Source of the DNA: Chara braunii
Taxonomy: Eukaryota; Streptophyta; Charophyceae; Charales; Characeae
Direction: 5' to 3'
Assembly (NCBI GenBank): GCA_003427395.1
Contig: BFEA01000607.1
Coordinates: 60,382 to 82,885, forward strand
Length of the DNA stretch: 22,504 bases
The translations under genes were made by a program, and so were the position numbers. Below are positions 1 through 8,200 of this stretch, piece after piece (position 1 is the stretch's first letter; each line of letters begins with the position of its first letter). The notes beneath the pieces were generated by a model. That model saw nothing but the letters and a program-made list of their open reading frames with translations. It had not been told where the DNA came from and ran no database searches.

Positions 1-753
1 CGCCACCCATCTACACGTTCAGGCCCGCGCGTCGGCACGAATTTGGACCCCTCAATTACCACCTCGTTGCGTGATACAAGCACAACTGCATCGACAAGTT
101 TCCTGCTCTTGTTCGATGCAGCGACACATAGAACTCTAGCGAAATCAAACCCGGACACTTTCAATCGCACACAACAGTATGACACAACTTGTGGAGAATT
201 CCCGGGGCACCGGAGCGGGTACTGGTCCAAGAACGAGCAGTGACGAGCGCAGTCCACCAACTCTTGTTTCCGCAAGCCTCCCTAAGTTCGTGGCGATGAC
301 CTGACGTAGAGGCACTCGAGGCGGCTGAAATGGCAGCTAATGCAGCCCAGTGCTCTGCGCATATGGTTCAGGAACTTGTGTCCGAGAACAGCGTCAGACA
401 GCGGGATGAGGATCCCGAAGTCCAACATGTTGGCGAATTTGTACTGGCTTGCCCAAGGGCAGCGACTCATGTCTGAGGACAGCGTCAGATAGCGGAATGA
501 GGATCCCGAAGTCCAAAATGTTGGCGAATTTGTACTGGCTTGCCCAAGGGCAGCGACTCTCTGTCGTGGCCCAATTCCCATTGCACCAATCGTCAATATG
601 CCCGTCCCTGCATGGGACGACGGTCATCCAGGGGTCCTCGTCGAAGTCCTCTGGGGTCGCTCCGTGGATCGTAGTCACACTGTTGAAATGCCGCACTGAT
701 CTCGCGCAAGGAGGAAACGGTTCTGCCAAGCGAATGTGCATTTCGAGACTCAT
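1..753 (-). pseudogene. Block A: decayed member of an unrecognised protein family, runs off the window
   Basis: Reading on the minus strand starts at the ATG at 753 (MSLEMHIR...), which aligns with the start of block B. PFPPCA, DPWM, CPWA, YKFAN and FG..IP follow in order. A 91-bp tandem duplication (379-469 and 470-560) then throws the reading out of frame, because 91 is not a multiple of three. If one copy is ignored, the frame continues to a TAG at 284-282, which aligns with a Trp codon (TGG) in block B. Past that stop the same frame stays open to position 1 (FLDQYPLR, YCCVRL, SNKSRKL, SRNEVV), again colinear with block B. Conserved residues are often encoded by different synonymous codons (TAC TGT TGT GTG CGA against TAC TGC TGC GTT AGA), which indicates past selection on protein. 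I do not recognise the family. The 3' part lies outside the window. Confidence 0.7.
379..560. repeat. 91-bp direct tandem duplication inside block A
   Basis: Copy 1 (379-469) and copy 2 (470-560) differ at only a few positions (for example tgtccgagaaca against tgtctgaggaca). The low divergence against the heavy decay around it suggests a fairly recent event. It duplicates the CPWA/YKFAN segment and causes a frameshift in block A. Confidence 0.92.
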
Positions 754-966
754 GGTTTGTGGTGTCAAGAAGATTGACTCAAAGATTCGTGGTGTCGAGA
801 AGGTCGCCTCCATTACGCACCCTACACACCACGCGCACATACCAAACGATACACACGAGCACAGCAACGTGCATGAACATAGTTGGCGGACGGGAACTGC
901 CGTGGCCATGCCCACGCGCAGTCGTCAAGACATTCACTCAAGCGAATTGCTAGGGGTTCAGAGCAC

Positions 967-1066
967 AAGTGCGAGGGAACTCGCAGTTAAATGGAGAGAC
1001 AGGTGGTCACACCGCTGAAGTGGGATGCTCGTGGTGCACACAGCAAGTGCGAGTGAACTCGCACTT
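967..1066. repeat. Pair of dispersed palindromes downstream of block B
   Basis: The second copy is a perfect hairpin: AAGTGCGAGT (1045-1054), a 2-nt loop GA, then ACTCGCACTT (1057-1066). The first copy (967-988) is a degenerate version (AAGTGCGAGG / ACTCGCAGTT). Both are followed by a shared TTA(G/A)ATGGAGAGA tail. On the minus strand they lie 89 to about 170 nt past the block B stop. Confidence 0.88.
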
Positions 1067-1154
1067 AGATGGAGAGATAGGTGCACGCACCATGAGCTCA
1101 TGTGTGTAATGTATAAGGAAAAAGGCGTGTAACATCCGTTCAAAACTTTCACTT

Positions 1155-2071
1155 CTACCGATGACGACAGGTTGGTGTGTACATGCGTTCATTCAAAGTT
1201 CGAAGAGGCAACCCGGACGTAAGACACTGCGGCGCATCGACTGGAGCATCTTCCGCGAACATAGAAATATATTTAATGCGAACGAACCCGGTCCTTCCGG
1301 CCAGAGACCTCCCTATAGCATCCCGTATAGAGGACGCTTGAGCTTCAACCTCACGCCAAGCGTCCACATCGTCCACCTTACCCCGATTACCAAATCCCAT
1401 GTCCCTTCGTATTCTATTGTGACCAAACCGATAATGTCTCTCCCGAGGTGCAACTCATTCCTGGACATGTAGACCACAGCGTCACTCAAGGTCCTACTCC
1501 GATTCGAACACACGACGCAAAGGACCCTAGATAAGAATAACTTTCCGAGACGCAATCTAACGCAGCAGTAGGAAACTTCTCGAGGCGACAGCCCTTGAGA
1601 GCGCAACGGGTACTGATCGAGGAACTCAGAATGTCGTGCACAGGCAAGCAACTCATGTTTCAGCGAGCGGGACCATGTGCGCGGCGAAGCCGTCACGACA
1701 CTGCAGGCCAACACATTTTGATGACGAGGAATATTCAGCTTTGCACTCAAGCAACGGCACCGAACTGAACCCTGCACAACTCTAGGTACGGGAATGAAAC
1801 TCCCAAACACGCACATGTTAGCGAACTTGTAGTCGTCCGCCCACGGACACTCCTTGAGCATTATGTCCCATTCAAGCTCCTTCCACGAGTCCAGGGGAGC
1901 ATCAATGAACGGGGGGACCTTCATCCAAGGATCACACTTCATCTCGTCTCTTGTTGCACCGTCAATAACAGTGGAGTTTCCACTGCCGGAGACGCGCAAC
2001 GCGCATGGGGGGAAAGGGTATGCCATGCGCTCACGCCAATCACCCAGGATAATCAACTCCGACATGGCCAT
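1155..2071 (-). pseudogene. Block B: paralogue of block A, nearly full length, one frameshift
   Basis: The reading starts at ATG 2071 (MAMSELIILGDW) and stays open to about 1400, where a frameshift is needed. The next frame (DDVDAWREVEAQ, then SGLPLRTLNERM) ends at a TAG at 1157-1155. The product would be about 300 residues. Landmarks in order are PFPPCA, DPWM, two spaced Trp, CPWA, YKFAN, FLDQYPLR, YCCVRL and SRNELHLG. All are shared with block A at similar spacing, and roughly half the residues are identical by eye. There is no signal peptide or obvious membrane segment. The 91-bp duplication and nonsense codon of block A are absent, so the two decayed independently. A GGGGTAAGG string at the shift could be a splice donor, so a short intron is an alternative to a frameshift. 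I know no function for it. Confidence 0.68.
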
Positions 2072-2155
2072 CGCGACCGACAAATGCCCTGCAGGCCACA
2101 ACAAAAAACAATTAAGCAAATGCTTTCACCCAGCTCACAGGGAAAGAAAATAACC

Positions 2156-2270
2156 ATGCCCCCCAAGGACGTTCGTCGAAACTCCGATGACGGGCGTCTT
2201 GTTGAATACGACCACCACAGCACGGCCGCACTGCACCTAGCCGGGCGAGAGGCACATCAACGGGCATGGC

Positions 2271-2326
<56 letters not shown>

Positions 2327-2686
2327 ATAGTTGAACAGCATTCGACAGAGAACCGTAAGGAAGTGTCAAACATCACTATATGTATGCCAGGCCGAGCACC
2401 CACGGGCACGTATACAAGCAATGGAAGTGACCACGAGCCCTCTGCATCGGTTGAAATGACCACCTTCAAAAAGTGCCAAACAGTCGGCGGTCTTATAGTG
2501 CTAAAAGCATTCCTAGGGGACCTTGCGGCAGAACTGCTTGGCGTAGCACTAGATGCTCACCAAACAGTTTTGGATGTCGATCGTATGGACACATCATATG
2601 ATGCTTACCAGCAAGCAGCGGCTGATTGCAGGACCTTCTATCCGGTGTGGATCTTTGAGAGCAGATTTGACGCAATCCACNGTTAG
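2156..2686 (+). CDS. Doubtful open frame containing an Arg-Glu microsatellite
   Basis: The ATG at 2156 opens a frame that passes through a (GA)n tract, read as an Arg-Glu run, and stays open to a TAG just after the N at 2681. The later part (LLGVALDAHQTVLDV, MDTSYDAYQQ) recurs in a diverged second copy near 2810-2890 (LIGVALDAYQAVLDV, IDTSYDALQ), where frameshifts break it. Substitutions between the copies are not clearly biased to third positions, so coding is unproven. The frame may be a chance opening in a repeat. Confidence 0.25.
2273..2324. repeat. (GA)n microsatellite
   Basis: About 52 bp of uninterrupted GA dinucleotides lie between aggcatggca and ctatagttga. Confidence 0.97.
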
Positions 2687-3050
2687 ATCCATTCCGGCGA
2701 GGGGGACCTGCCATTCTGCCGTTGTTTATTGTACTCATCACGTGAGAATCGACGACGTGAGGAACCGACAATGAACATTCTTAGGGGACTTTGCGACCGT
2801 GTTTGGAACTTATTGGCGTAGCACTAGATGCTTACCAAGCAGTTCTGGATGTCGGTTATATCGACACATCATATGATGCCTTACAAGCAAACTATGGTCG
2901 GATCCCGACCCCCATCCCCAGTGTGGATCTATGAGAGCAGATTTGACGCAATGCACCGTTAGATCCACATCGGAGAGGCGGAACGGTCATCCTTCCGCTG
3001 TTCAGTGTAGTCATCATGTGGGAGTCGACATCGCAAGAACCCGACGATGT
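2509..3050. repeat. Diverged tandem duplication, about 275-285 bp period
   Basis: Copy 1 (about 2509-2770) and copy 2 (about 2775-3050) share, in order: ttcctaggggac / ttcttaggggac, gcgtagcactagatgct (2541 and 2816), gacacatcatatgatgc, and gtgtggat followed by agagcagatttgacgcaat (2645 and 2931), then gttagatcca. Indels change the period from 275 to 286 along the copy. An N at 2681 lies in copy 1. Confidence 0.85.
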
Positions 3051-3202
3051 TCCAATTGGGACGTGCTCTTGTTTCGTGATGTGCAGGTGCTTACCGGCGG
3101 TTCGTTTGCGGAAGTCGGGAGAGAAGGAGAAAGGAAACATTTGCAGGTTGCCTGTTGTTTTCGTAAAGGTCAAGTTGAAGCAAAGTGCGATGCATTCATT
3201 CA

Positions 3203-3314
3203 AAGTGCGAATGAACTAGCACTTAGATGGAGGGTGCAGTTGAAGAAAAAGAGAGAAGGAAATAGTTGCAGGGTGCTCGTCGTTCACACCAAAAGTGAGA
3301 ATGAACTCGCACTT
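3203..3314. repeat. Second pair of dispersed palindromes
   Basis: The copies at 3203-3224 (AAGTGCGAAT GA ACTAGCACTT) and 3293-3314 (AAGTGAGAAT GA ACTCGCACTT) are 90 bp apart, each followed by AGATGGAG. They are imperfect members of the family at 1045-1066. No clear reading frame lies directly above them; an open frame ending at 3354 on the minus strand is not convincing. Confidence 0.85.
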
Positions 3315-3580
3315 AGATGGAGAACCAGGTGCGCACACCATCAGCGCGATGATTTAATATGGACGTTGGCTTGTCATTTGCATATTACCCGGTGAAAATT
3401 TCATCAAATCTTTGTGTGAAGAAAATACATATCCATTCCTATAAGTAACTTTTGTCATCGCCTTCAAGTTGCCTAGTGTTTTTCTAAAAGGTGCAGTTGC
3501 ACACCACAAGGAGAGTTTCCAGAAATCATTCAATGGCAAATTGCAAAGTACACAGAGTCGTTTTCAAAAACAAATCAATA

Positions 3581-4217
3581 CAAAATTGCAAAGTACACGG
3601 AAACTTTTCAAAATTCACAAAGTACATGGAGTCTTTCCAAAAATCATTGAAGGACAAGTTCTAAGGCACATGTAGGCATTCTAAAAATCATTTTTGCCCA
3701 CGTCGTATAGTCTACATGACATGCCCTTATCTACAGAAAGACGCTTTCGTACAGTCTATATCACTCCCCGTCTTCGCCACAAGCTGAAAAGTCATGCATC
3801 ATACATGAAACAAACCCTACCACTAATACGAACATGTCGAAGACCTACACGAAAGCTGATTCAAGCCGAAGACCTACATGAACGCTGATTCGTGCCGAAC
3901 AAAATTGCAAAGTACACGGAAGCTTTCCAAAATTCACAAAGTACATGGAGCCTTTCCAAAAATCATTGAAGTACACGCTCTAAGGCACATGTAGGCATTC
4001 CAAAAATCATTCCATCCCACGTTGTATACTCTACATGACATGCCCTTTTCTACAGAAGACGCTTCCGTACAGTCTATATCACTCCCCCTCTTCGCGACAA
4101 GCCGAAAAATCCTGCATTACACATGAAACAAACCCTACCTCTAATACGAACATGTCGAAGACCTACATGAACGCTGATTCGAGCCGAAGACCTACACGAA
4201 CGTTGATTCGTGCCGAA
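3581..4217. repeat. Two-copy 319-bp tandem repeat with internal subrepeats
   Basis: Copy 1 (3581-3899) and copy 2 (3900-4217) both open with caaaattgcaaagtacacgg and run colinearly to gattcgtgccgaa. Inside each copy is a two-fold ~30-bp subrepeat (cgaagacctacatgaacgctgattc). The first ~110 bp holds shorter subrepeats built on caaagtacatgga and tttccaaaaatcatt, which extend upstream to about 3515. The hierarchy resembles a satellite seed. No gene is seen. Confidence 0.92.
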
Positions 4218-4624
4218 GTCCTGCATTAGACAAAAGGTCATCCGAACCCGACACAATGTTCACCTGCCTACACAAGTCCCAGACAGAAGCTCATCCAAGC
4301 CTGACATGATGTCCACAACGTGATAGGGTCAGACCCACTGCAAAAGGAGTGAGGTGATAAATGAGAGTCTATTCGCATGTAGAATCCGAATACCCTGAGA
4401 CGATGAGTATCTTCGTAGCATGCGTCGGGTGAAAAGAGTTAGTACAATCTTCATGGTAGCAGCATGTACAGTCTTCGAGTAGCCTCCCGCGATCGTCGGC
4501 GTTGCGCTTGTCTATGTTGAACTCGAGTTAAAGGACTTGGTTCGGGAATTCGGGCCTCAAGATCTGCTTCGATATTCAGCAAGTCGCGCATGAGTAAATC
4601 TCTTAAAACTCGATTCAAATTGCT
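4218..4624. other. Intergenic spacer with one palindrome remnant
   Basis: There is no credible gene. Around 4361-4379 the string atgagagtctattcgcatgt resembles the AGTGCGA-GTCTAT-TCGCACT variant at 5288-5307. It lies about 250 nt past the block C stop on the minus strand. Nothing else is recognised. Confidence 0.5.
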
Positions 4625-5161
4625 CTAGTGACTGATTTGGAATGGACAACGGTCTCCCCAGAACGGGGGACTGTCATCATTTTCTCTCACGCCGGATACA
4701 AGGAATAATTCTCCATCCAAGCACGAGGCGATATGCATGATGAAGATCGATAAGAAAAACGTAATGCCAGACTTACAACCTTCTGGCATTCTATCGAAAG
4801 ATGTGCTGGTTACGTACGAATAATACAAACAGTTTTTCAACTCCCCTTCAGACGCAATGTAGAAATCAATTATGAAGATGGGCCTGTCGGGTAGCATGAC
4901 CATCACAATGTACTGAAAAGCTAGGGTAGGCGGGGGCGAAACAGACGGCTGGACACGAGCGCGAACGTCTTCGGGGACCAGAAGGTAACGGTATCTGGGA
5001 AGCCCAATGTTGCCAAACCATTCTAAACCATAAATGTTCTAAGCTGCAGTAACAATTGCACTTCGTAGACTTTCGCAGTAGCCAGGTCTTTGACAACGAC
5101 CGTCCCACTGAAACTTCCAGACGACATCCTGCATCAGAAAAGAGAACAGCGTCATTGTCAT
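4625..5161 (-). pseudogene. Block C: unrecognised protein remnant with one in-frame TAG
   Basis: From ATG 5161 (others at 5155 and 5134) a single minus-strand frame reads 178 codons to the stop at 4625, interrupted only by a TAG at 5041-5039 after codon 40. Visible segments are LMQDVVWKFQWDG, then after the stop NIYGLEWFGNIGLPRYRY, LAFQYIVMVMLPDRP, FIIDFYIASEGEL and PPFWGDRCPF. The middle is rich in hydrophobic and aromatic residues, but no clean membrane helix stands out. GCTGTTCTCTTTTCTGATGCAG just above codon GAT has the shape of a splice acceptor, so it may instead be an internal exon. The family is not recognised; N..G..WFGNIGLPR is only loosely like FAN...FGSFIPVPR of block B. Confidence 0.55.
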
Positions 5162-5210
5162 ATACGGAGAGGTGGGTAAACGGCGAAGTTGAGACCGTCT
5201 GATGTTGGCA

Positions 5211-5307
5211 AAGTGCGAATGAACTCGTAATTAGATAGACAGTTTGTCATGCAACGGGGTATACTGAAGGGGACGGGCTATAAGCATAGTGCGAGTCTAT
5301 TCGCACT
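5211..5307. repeat. Palindrome pair between blocks D and C
   Basis: 5211-5232 is AAGTGCGAAT GA ACTCGTAATT (imperfect). 5287-5308 is a variant with arms TAGTGCGA and TCGCACTA around a 6-nt loop GTCTAT, perfectly paired for 8 bp. Relative to the minus strand they lie 35 to 130 nt past the block D stop at 5342. Confidence 0.85.
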
Positions 5308-5341
5308 AGAGAAACGACGAAGCAATTAATTTAGAACGCTG

Positions 5342-6240
5342 CTAGTGAAGATGTAGATGTCCATCATCGCAGTAAGGGCAGTCGCACACATATCTCGTCT
5401 TCCCGTTGCGCAAAGTCACTTCCTGAGGTCCGGAGACTGAATAATCCAGATGGCGGTAAACAGATTGCAATTCATTGTCCCTATGTTCGACTGTGAAATT
5501 TATTTCGTCGCAGCTATCGAAGAGGTAGTGAAGTTGTTGGTGCACCAAACAGTCGACCCGCAAATGCAGCTTATCTTCGAGTGCTTGATTTATGGCGAGC
5601 CTGTTTTTGAACCGTGCAAGGGAACCAGTAGGGCCGGATGTGTGAAACGCTTGAAAAGAAGTGAGCTTGACACCGTGAATTTCTCCCTTGCGAGAAAAAA
5701 AGCTCTCATTCGTCGACCGTCCACCTTGACGACAGTGAGGAGCGTCACGACGGTGGTGCCTCAATTACACACCCTCGCTCGACCGAAGTAGTCTATGATC
5801 ACCAGTGCCGACTTCGTCGGTTGGCCGAGGCAAAACCAGGCACACAGTTTTTGATGCAACTTGTCCAACGACGCCCACTTAAGTTTCTCACATAAAATGT
5901 GTCATGCTTCAACCATCTTAGAAGTTTGGACGGCTTCCTCTTCAAGGGGTTCCCTCTTCAGAAGTGACTCCCCCCTAATAGGGTATGCCTGTACATCCTT
6001 CATCAGAGTGTACAGGTACCAAAAGTTCGACCCTACATCACGACAAATCCGAAGTTGTCCTTCTTCCGCACTTTGCCACGAAGGGATTTCCCCGTCCGGG
6101 GCAACATCATCTTCGAGGTGCAGGTAGTCACGGTCCAGACCAGATCGTCCAATGTCTTCCCAAATGTTCTTCGACAAAATGATTAGATCGACATCCGGCG
6201 CAGAGGACTTCCTACTCTGCGACGAAGTCCCGATATCCAT
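5342..6240 (-). pseudogene. Block D: long unrecognised coding remnant, two TGA and one frameshift
   Basis: The frame starts at ATG 6240 (MDIGTSSQ) and reads APDVDLIILSKNIWEDIG, RDYLHLEDDVAPDGEIP and NFWYLYTLMKDVQAYPI to a TGA at 5904-5902. The same frame resumes directly (HILCEKLKWASLDKLHQ, ALVIIDYFGRARVCN) to a second TGA at 5763-5761, then continues until a run of seven A (5695-5701, plus strand). There a one-base shift leads into RKGEIHGVKLTSFQAFHT, DSCDEINFTVEHRDNELQ and YVCDCPYCDDGHLHLH, ending at 5342. The total is about 300 codons. CTTCGCTGATGCAG just above the start resembles a splice acceptor and echoes the string at block C. The Cys-rich tail (CDCPYC) may bind metal. I do not recognise the family. 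Confidence 0.58.
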
Positions 6241-6436
6241 TCTGCATCAGCGAAGAAACGCAAGGAAGCGCGTCAGCTGCGATTCTCGCAAGTGCATAAG
6301 CAAAAATTCCAGGAATGTTATATGCACGAAAGGGTTTGATAATTGGTAATTGGTTCGCACATTGCAAGAGAGCGCAAGTTTTCTAACCGTCGTCTAATGC
6401 CGACTTATTTTCTACACGTCATTCATGTGGGTCGAT

Positions 6437-6661
6437 AAGTGAGAGCAGATTCGCACTTCCCAAATCAGCGCAAGTCCTGCAAGCGCCGCCAACGATTGGA
6501 AAATAAATGACGATAGATTCGCACTTCTTAATTGAGCACAAGTCCTGCAACCGCCGCTCAACTTCGACTCATCTCCAACACGTCGTTCATGTGGAACGGT
6601 CAGACTGCTCTCTTATTGGGTGGAACGGTCAGACTACTCTCTTAATCGCAAGTCCTGCAAC
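6437..6661. repeat. Palindrome remnants within a short-repeat cluster
   Basis: Two degenerate palindromes (6437-6457, arms AAGTGAGA / TTCGCACTT; about 6508-6527, ending GATTCGCACTT) lie among other repeats: gcaagtcctgcaa three times (6472, 6537 and 6650 regions), acacgtc(g/a)ttcatgtgg twice (6414 and 6580), and a ~28-bp tandem unit tggaacggtcagact.ctctctta (6592-6645). They sit 100-190 nt past the end of block E on the minus strand. Confidence 0.75.
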
Positions 6662-6967
6662 GATGGCGTCGATAGATGGGCAGTCAGATTTCGTGAGAGC
6701 AGGTCGGGTCAGATGTTTATCATTGTGGCATGAGGTGGAAGAGAAAGTGTCAAACATATGAGACTGTATAGGGAATTCCTTAGCACGATCAGGAGAATTT
6801 GTCTGGATGAAATACATGTCCGTGTTTTCGGAGAATGCAACTGTCCACGAACCGCAGAGCCACGCATATGGATCATCTATGAATGCCATGTATGGTTTCG
6901 GTTCACGACCTCGTCCGCGAGAAACCCTGTATGTCACAAGATACGGACGTGTGGTCAGACCTTGTGT
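6629..6967 (-). CDS. Block E: unrecognised open frame fragment
   Basis: The minus-strand frame is open from just after a TAA at 6970-6968 to the stop at 6629. It reads RPYLVTYRVSRGRG, YMAFIDDPYAWLCGSW, ENTDMYFIQTN and RAKEFPIQSHMFDTF. The first ATG is at 6889, so the upstream part must be an exon continuing from elsewhere or a truncated 5' end. Composition is protein-like and matches the style of blocks A-D, though no shared motif is certain. A plus-strand frame (6883-7176) overlaps part of it and cannot be excluded as the real one. No family is recognised. Confidence 0.4.
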   Translation of the reverse strand, partial: TQGLTTRPYLVTYRVSRGRGREPKPYMAFIDDPYAWLCGSWTVAFSENTDMYFIQTNSPDRAKEFPIQSHMFDTFSSTSCHNDKHLTRPALTKSDCPSIDAIVAGLAIKRVV

Positions 6968-7440
6968 TTAAGGGCGATTGTAATTCTAATGAACTCTTCT
7001 GGTTTTACAGCTATCTTGTGCTGTGTCGCGATGTTACGTCGTCTTGCGATGTCATGTCGTGTACTTCTATGACCTTTTGTTTAAGGGAAAACATGTTAAA
7101 ATACAATCTTGTGGAACATGATGTGCATGTGAACCTTGAAATGGTGGATATGCAGACAATCACACGTTACCTCTAGTACCTATTGCAACTATTGCCTCTC
7201 GAACCTCTATCTACTACTTCATACAAGTTGCCTCTCGCACCTATTGCAATGCCTCTCACACCTCTATCTACTACTTGTTTTTTGCTTCGAACGTTTTTCC
7301 GGAAACAACCCCTATCTACTTTGCAATGTGCGGTTCAGTGGTTTGAACATTTCTTGCAACTCTGCGTACGCTGTTTCCATTTACGAAGGTGCAGTGTTAG
7401 GAAAAGACTATGCAAGTTGCGAGTGTTTTCATCTCCACGT
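6968..7440. repeat. Spacer with short CCTCTCxCACCTATT tandem units
   Basis: About 7170-7275 is built from variants of cctctcgaacctctatctactact and cctctcgcacctattgcaatg. No gene is credible. The rest of the interval shows nothing I recognise. Confidence 0.6.
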
Positions 7441-7672
7441 TGCGGTGACAAGAGTAAATGTTCAGAATGGATGTTATGTATCTTGTCCATGCAAAGAAAT
7501 GACACGCCGATGACCTTGCAAGTGTTTCAATCTTCGATGTTCATGCCAATGTCTTACAGTCCTATACATGCTCATGTCAAGGAGGGAATCGATGTTTGCG
7601 ATGACAAGAGTGAATGTTAGGAATCTATGTTATTGATTTGTCCATGCAAATGACAAGCCAGCATCCGTATTG
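7441..7672. repeat. Diverged tandem duplication, 156-bp offset
   Basis: tgcggtgacaagagtaaatgtt (7441) through gtccatgcaaagaaatgacacgcc recurs from 7597 as tgcgatgacaagagtgaatgtt through gtccatgcaaatgacaagcc. No gene is seen. Confidence 0.75.
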
Positions 7673-7989
7673 TATCACCGCGCAGATGGTGTGCGTTCAT
7701 GTTGTCCATCTCAATAAGAGTTCACTCCGACTTGTGGTGTGTACCCCGAGCAATCCGCTAGTTGTCCATGCAAATGTCCAAAAACTAATAACCTGCGGGA
7801 TCTGGAGTTCAATTATGTTTCTTGAGTGCGAAACTCTGCTCGAAACAGATCCAAATCCAACAGGAAGTCCCGCCACAGACCAAGGTTCCCTTATCGTGCG
7901 TGGCCATCCGCACAGACCGCTGCTCAGTCACCAAACTGCGATATCTGCGAATTGATTCGCTGTTCAACTAGTATCTGTCAATGCCTTTC

Positions 7990-7993
<4 letters not shown>

Positions 7994-8069
<76 letters not shown>
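7994..8069. repeat. (CT)n microsatellite ending in (CG)n
   Basis: About 64 bp of TC repeats (7994-8057) pass directly into alternating CG (8057-8069), a tract able to adopt left-handed DNA. Confidence 0.96.
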
Positions 8070-8143
8070 AGACCGCTGCTCAGTCACAAAATCGATATCT
8101 GCGAATTGATTCGTTGTTCAGCTAGTATTTGTCAATGTCTTTC

Positions 8144-8147
<4 letters not shown>

Positions 8148-8199
<52 letters not shown>
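8148..8199. repeat. (CT)n microsatellite
   Basis: About 52 bp of TC repeats, at the end of the second Y module. Confidence 0.96.

Positions 8200-8200
<1 letters not shown>

Noticed and set aside
43-243. Plus-strand frame at the window start
   Set aside because: It is antisense to the block A frame, which aligns with block B and is therefore the real one.
449-1018. Plus-strand 189-codon frame
   Set aside because: It is antisense to block A. The codon differences between A and B preserve the minus-strand protein, not this one.
1045-1075. Helitron 3' end (hairpin followed by CTRR)
   Set aside because: The hairpin is present but is followed by AGATGGAG; CTTAG overlaps the arm itself rather than lying ~10 nt beyond, and no 5' TC end or Rep/helicase sequence was seen.
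967-6527. CRISPR-like array from regularly recurring palindromic repeats
   Set aside because: Spacing is irregular (78 bp to over 2 kb), the repeats are degenerate, the context is eukaryotic and there are no cas genes.
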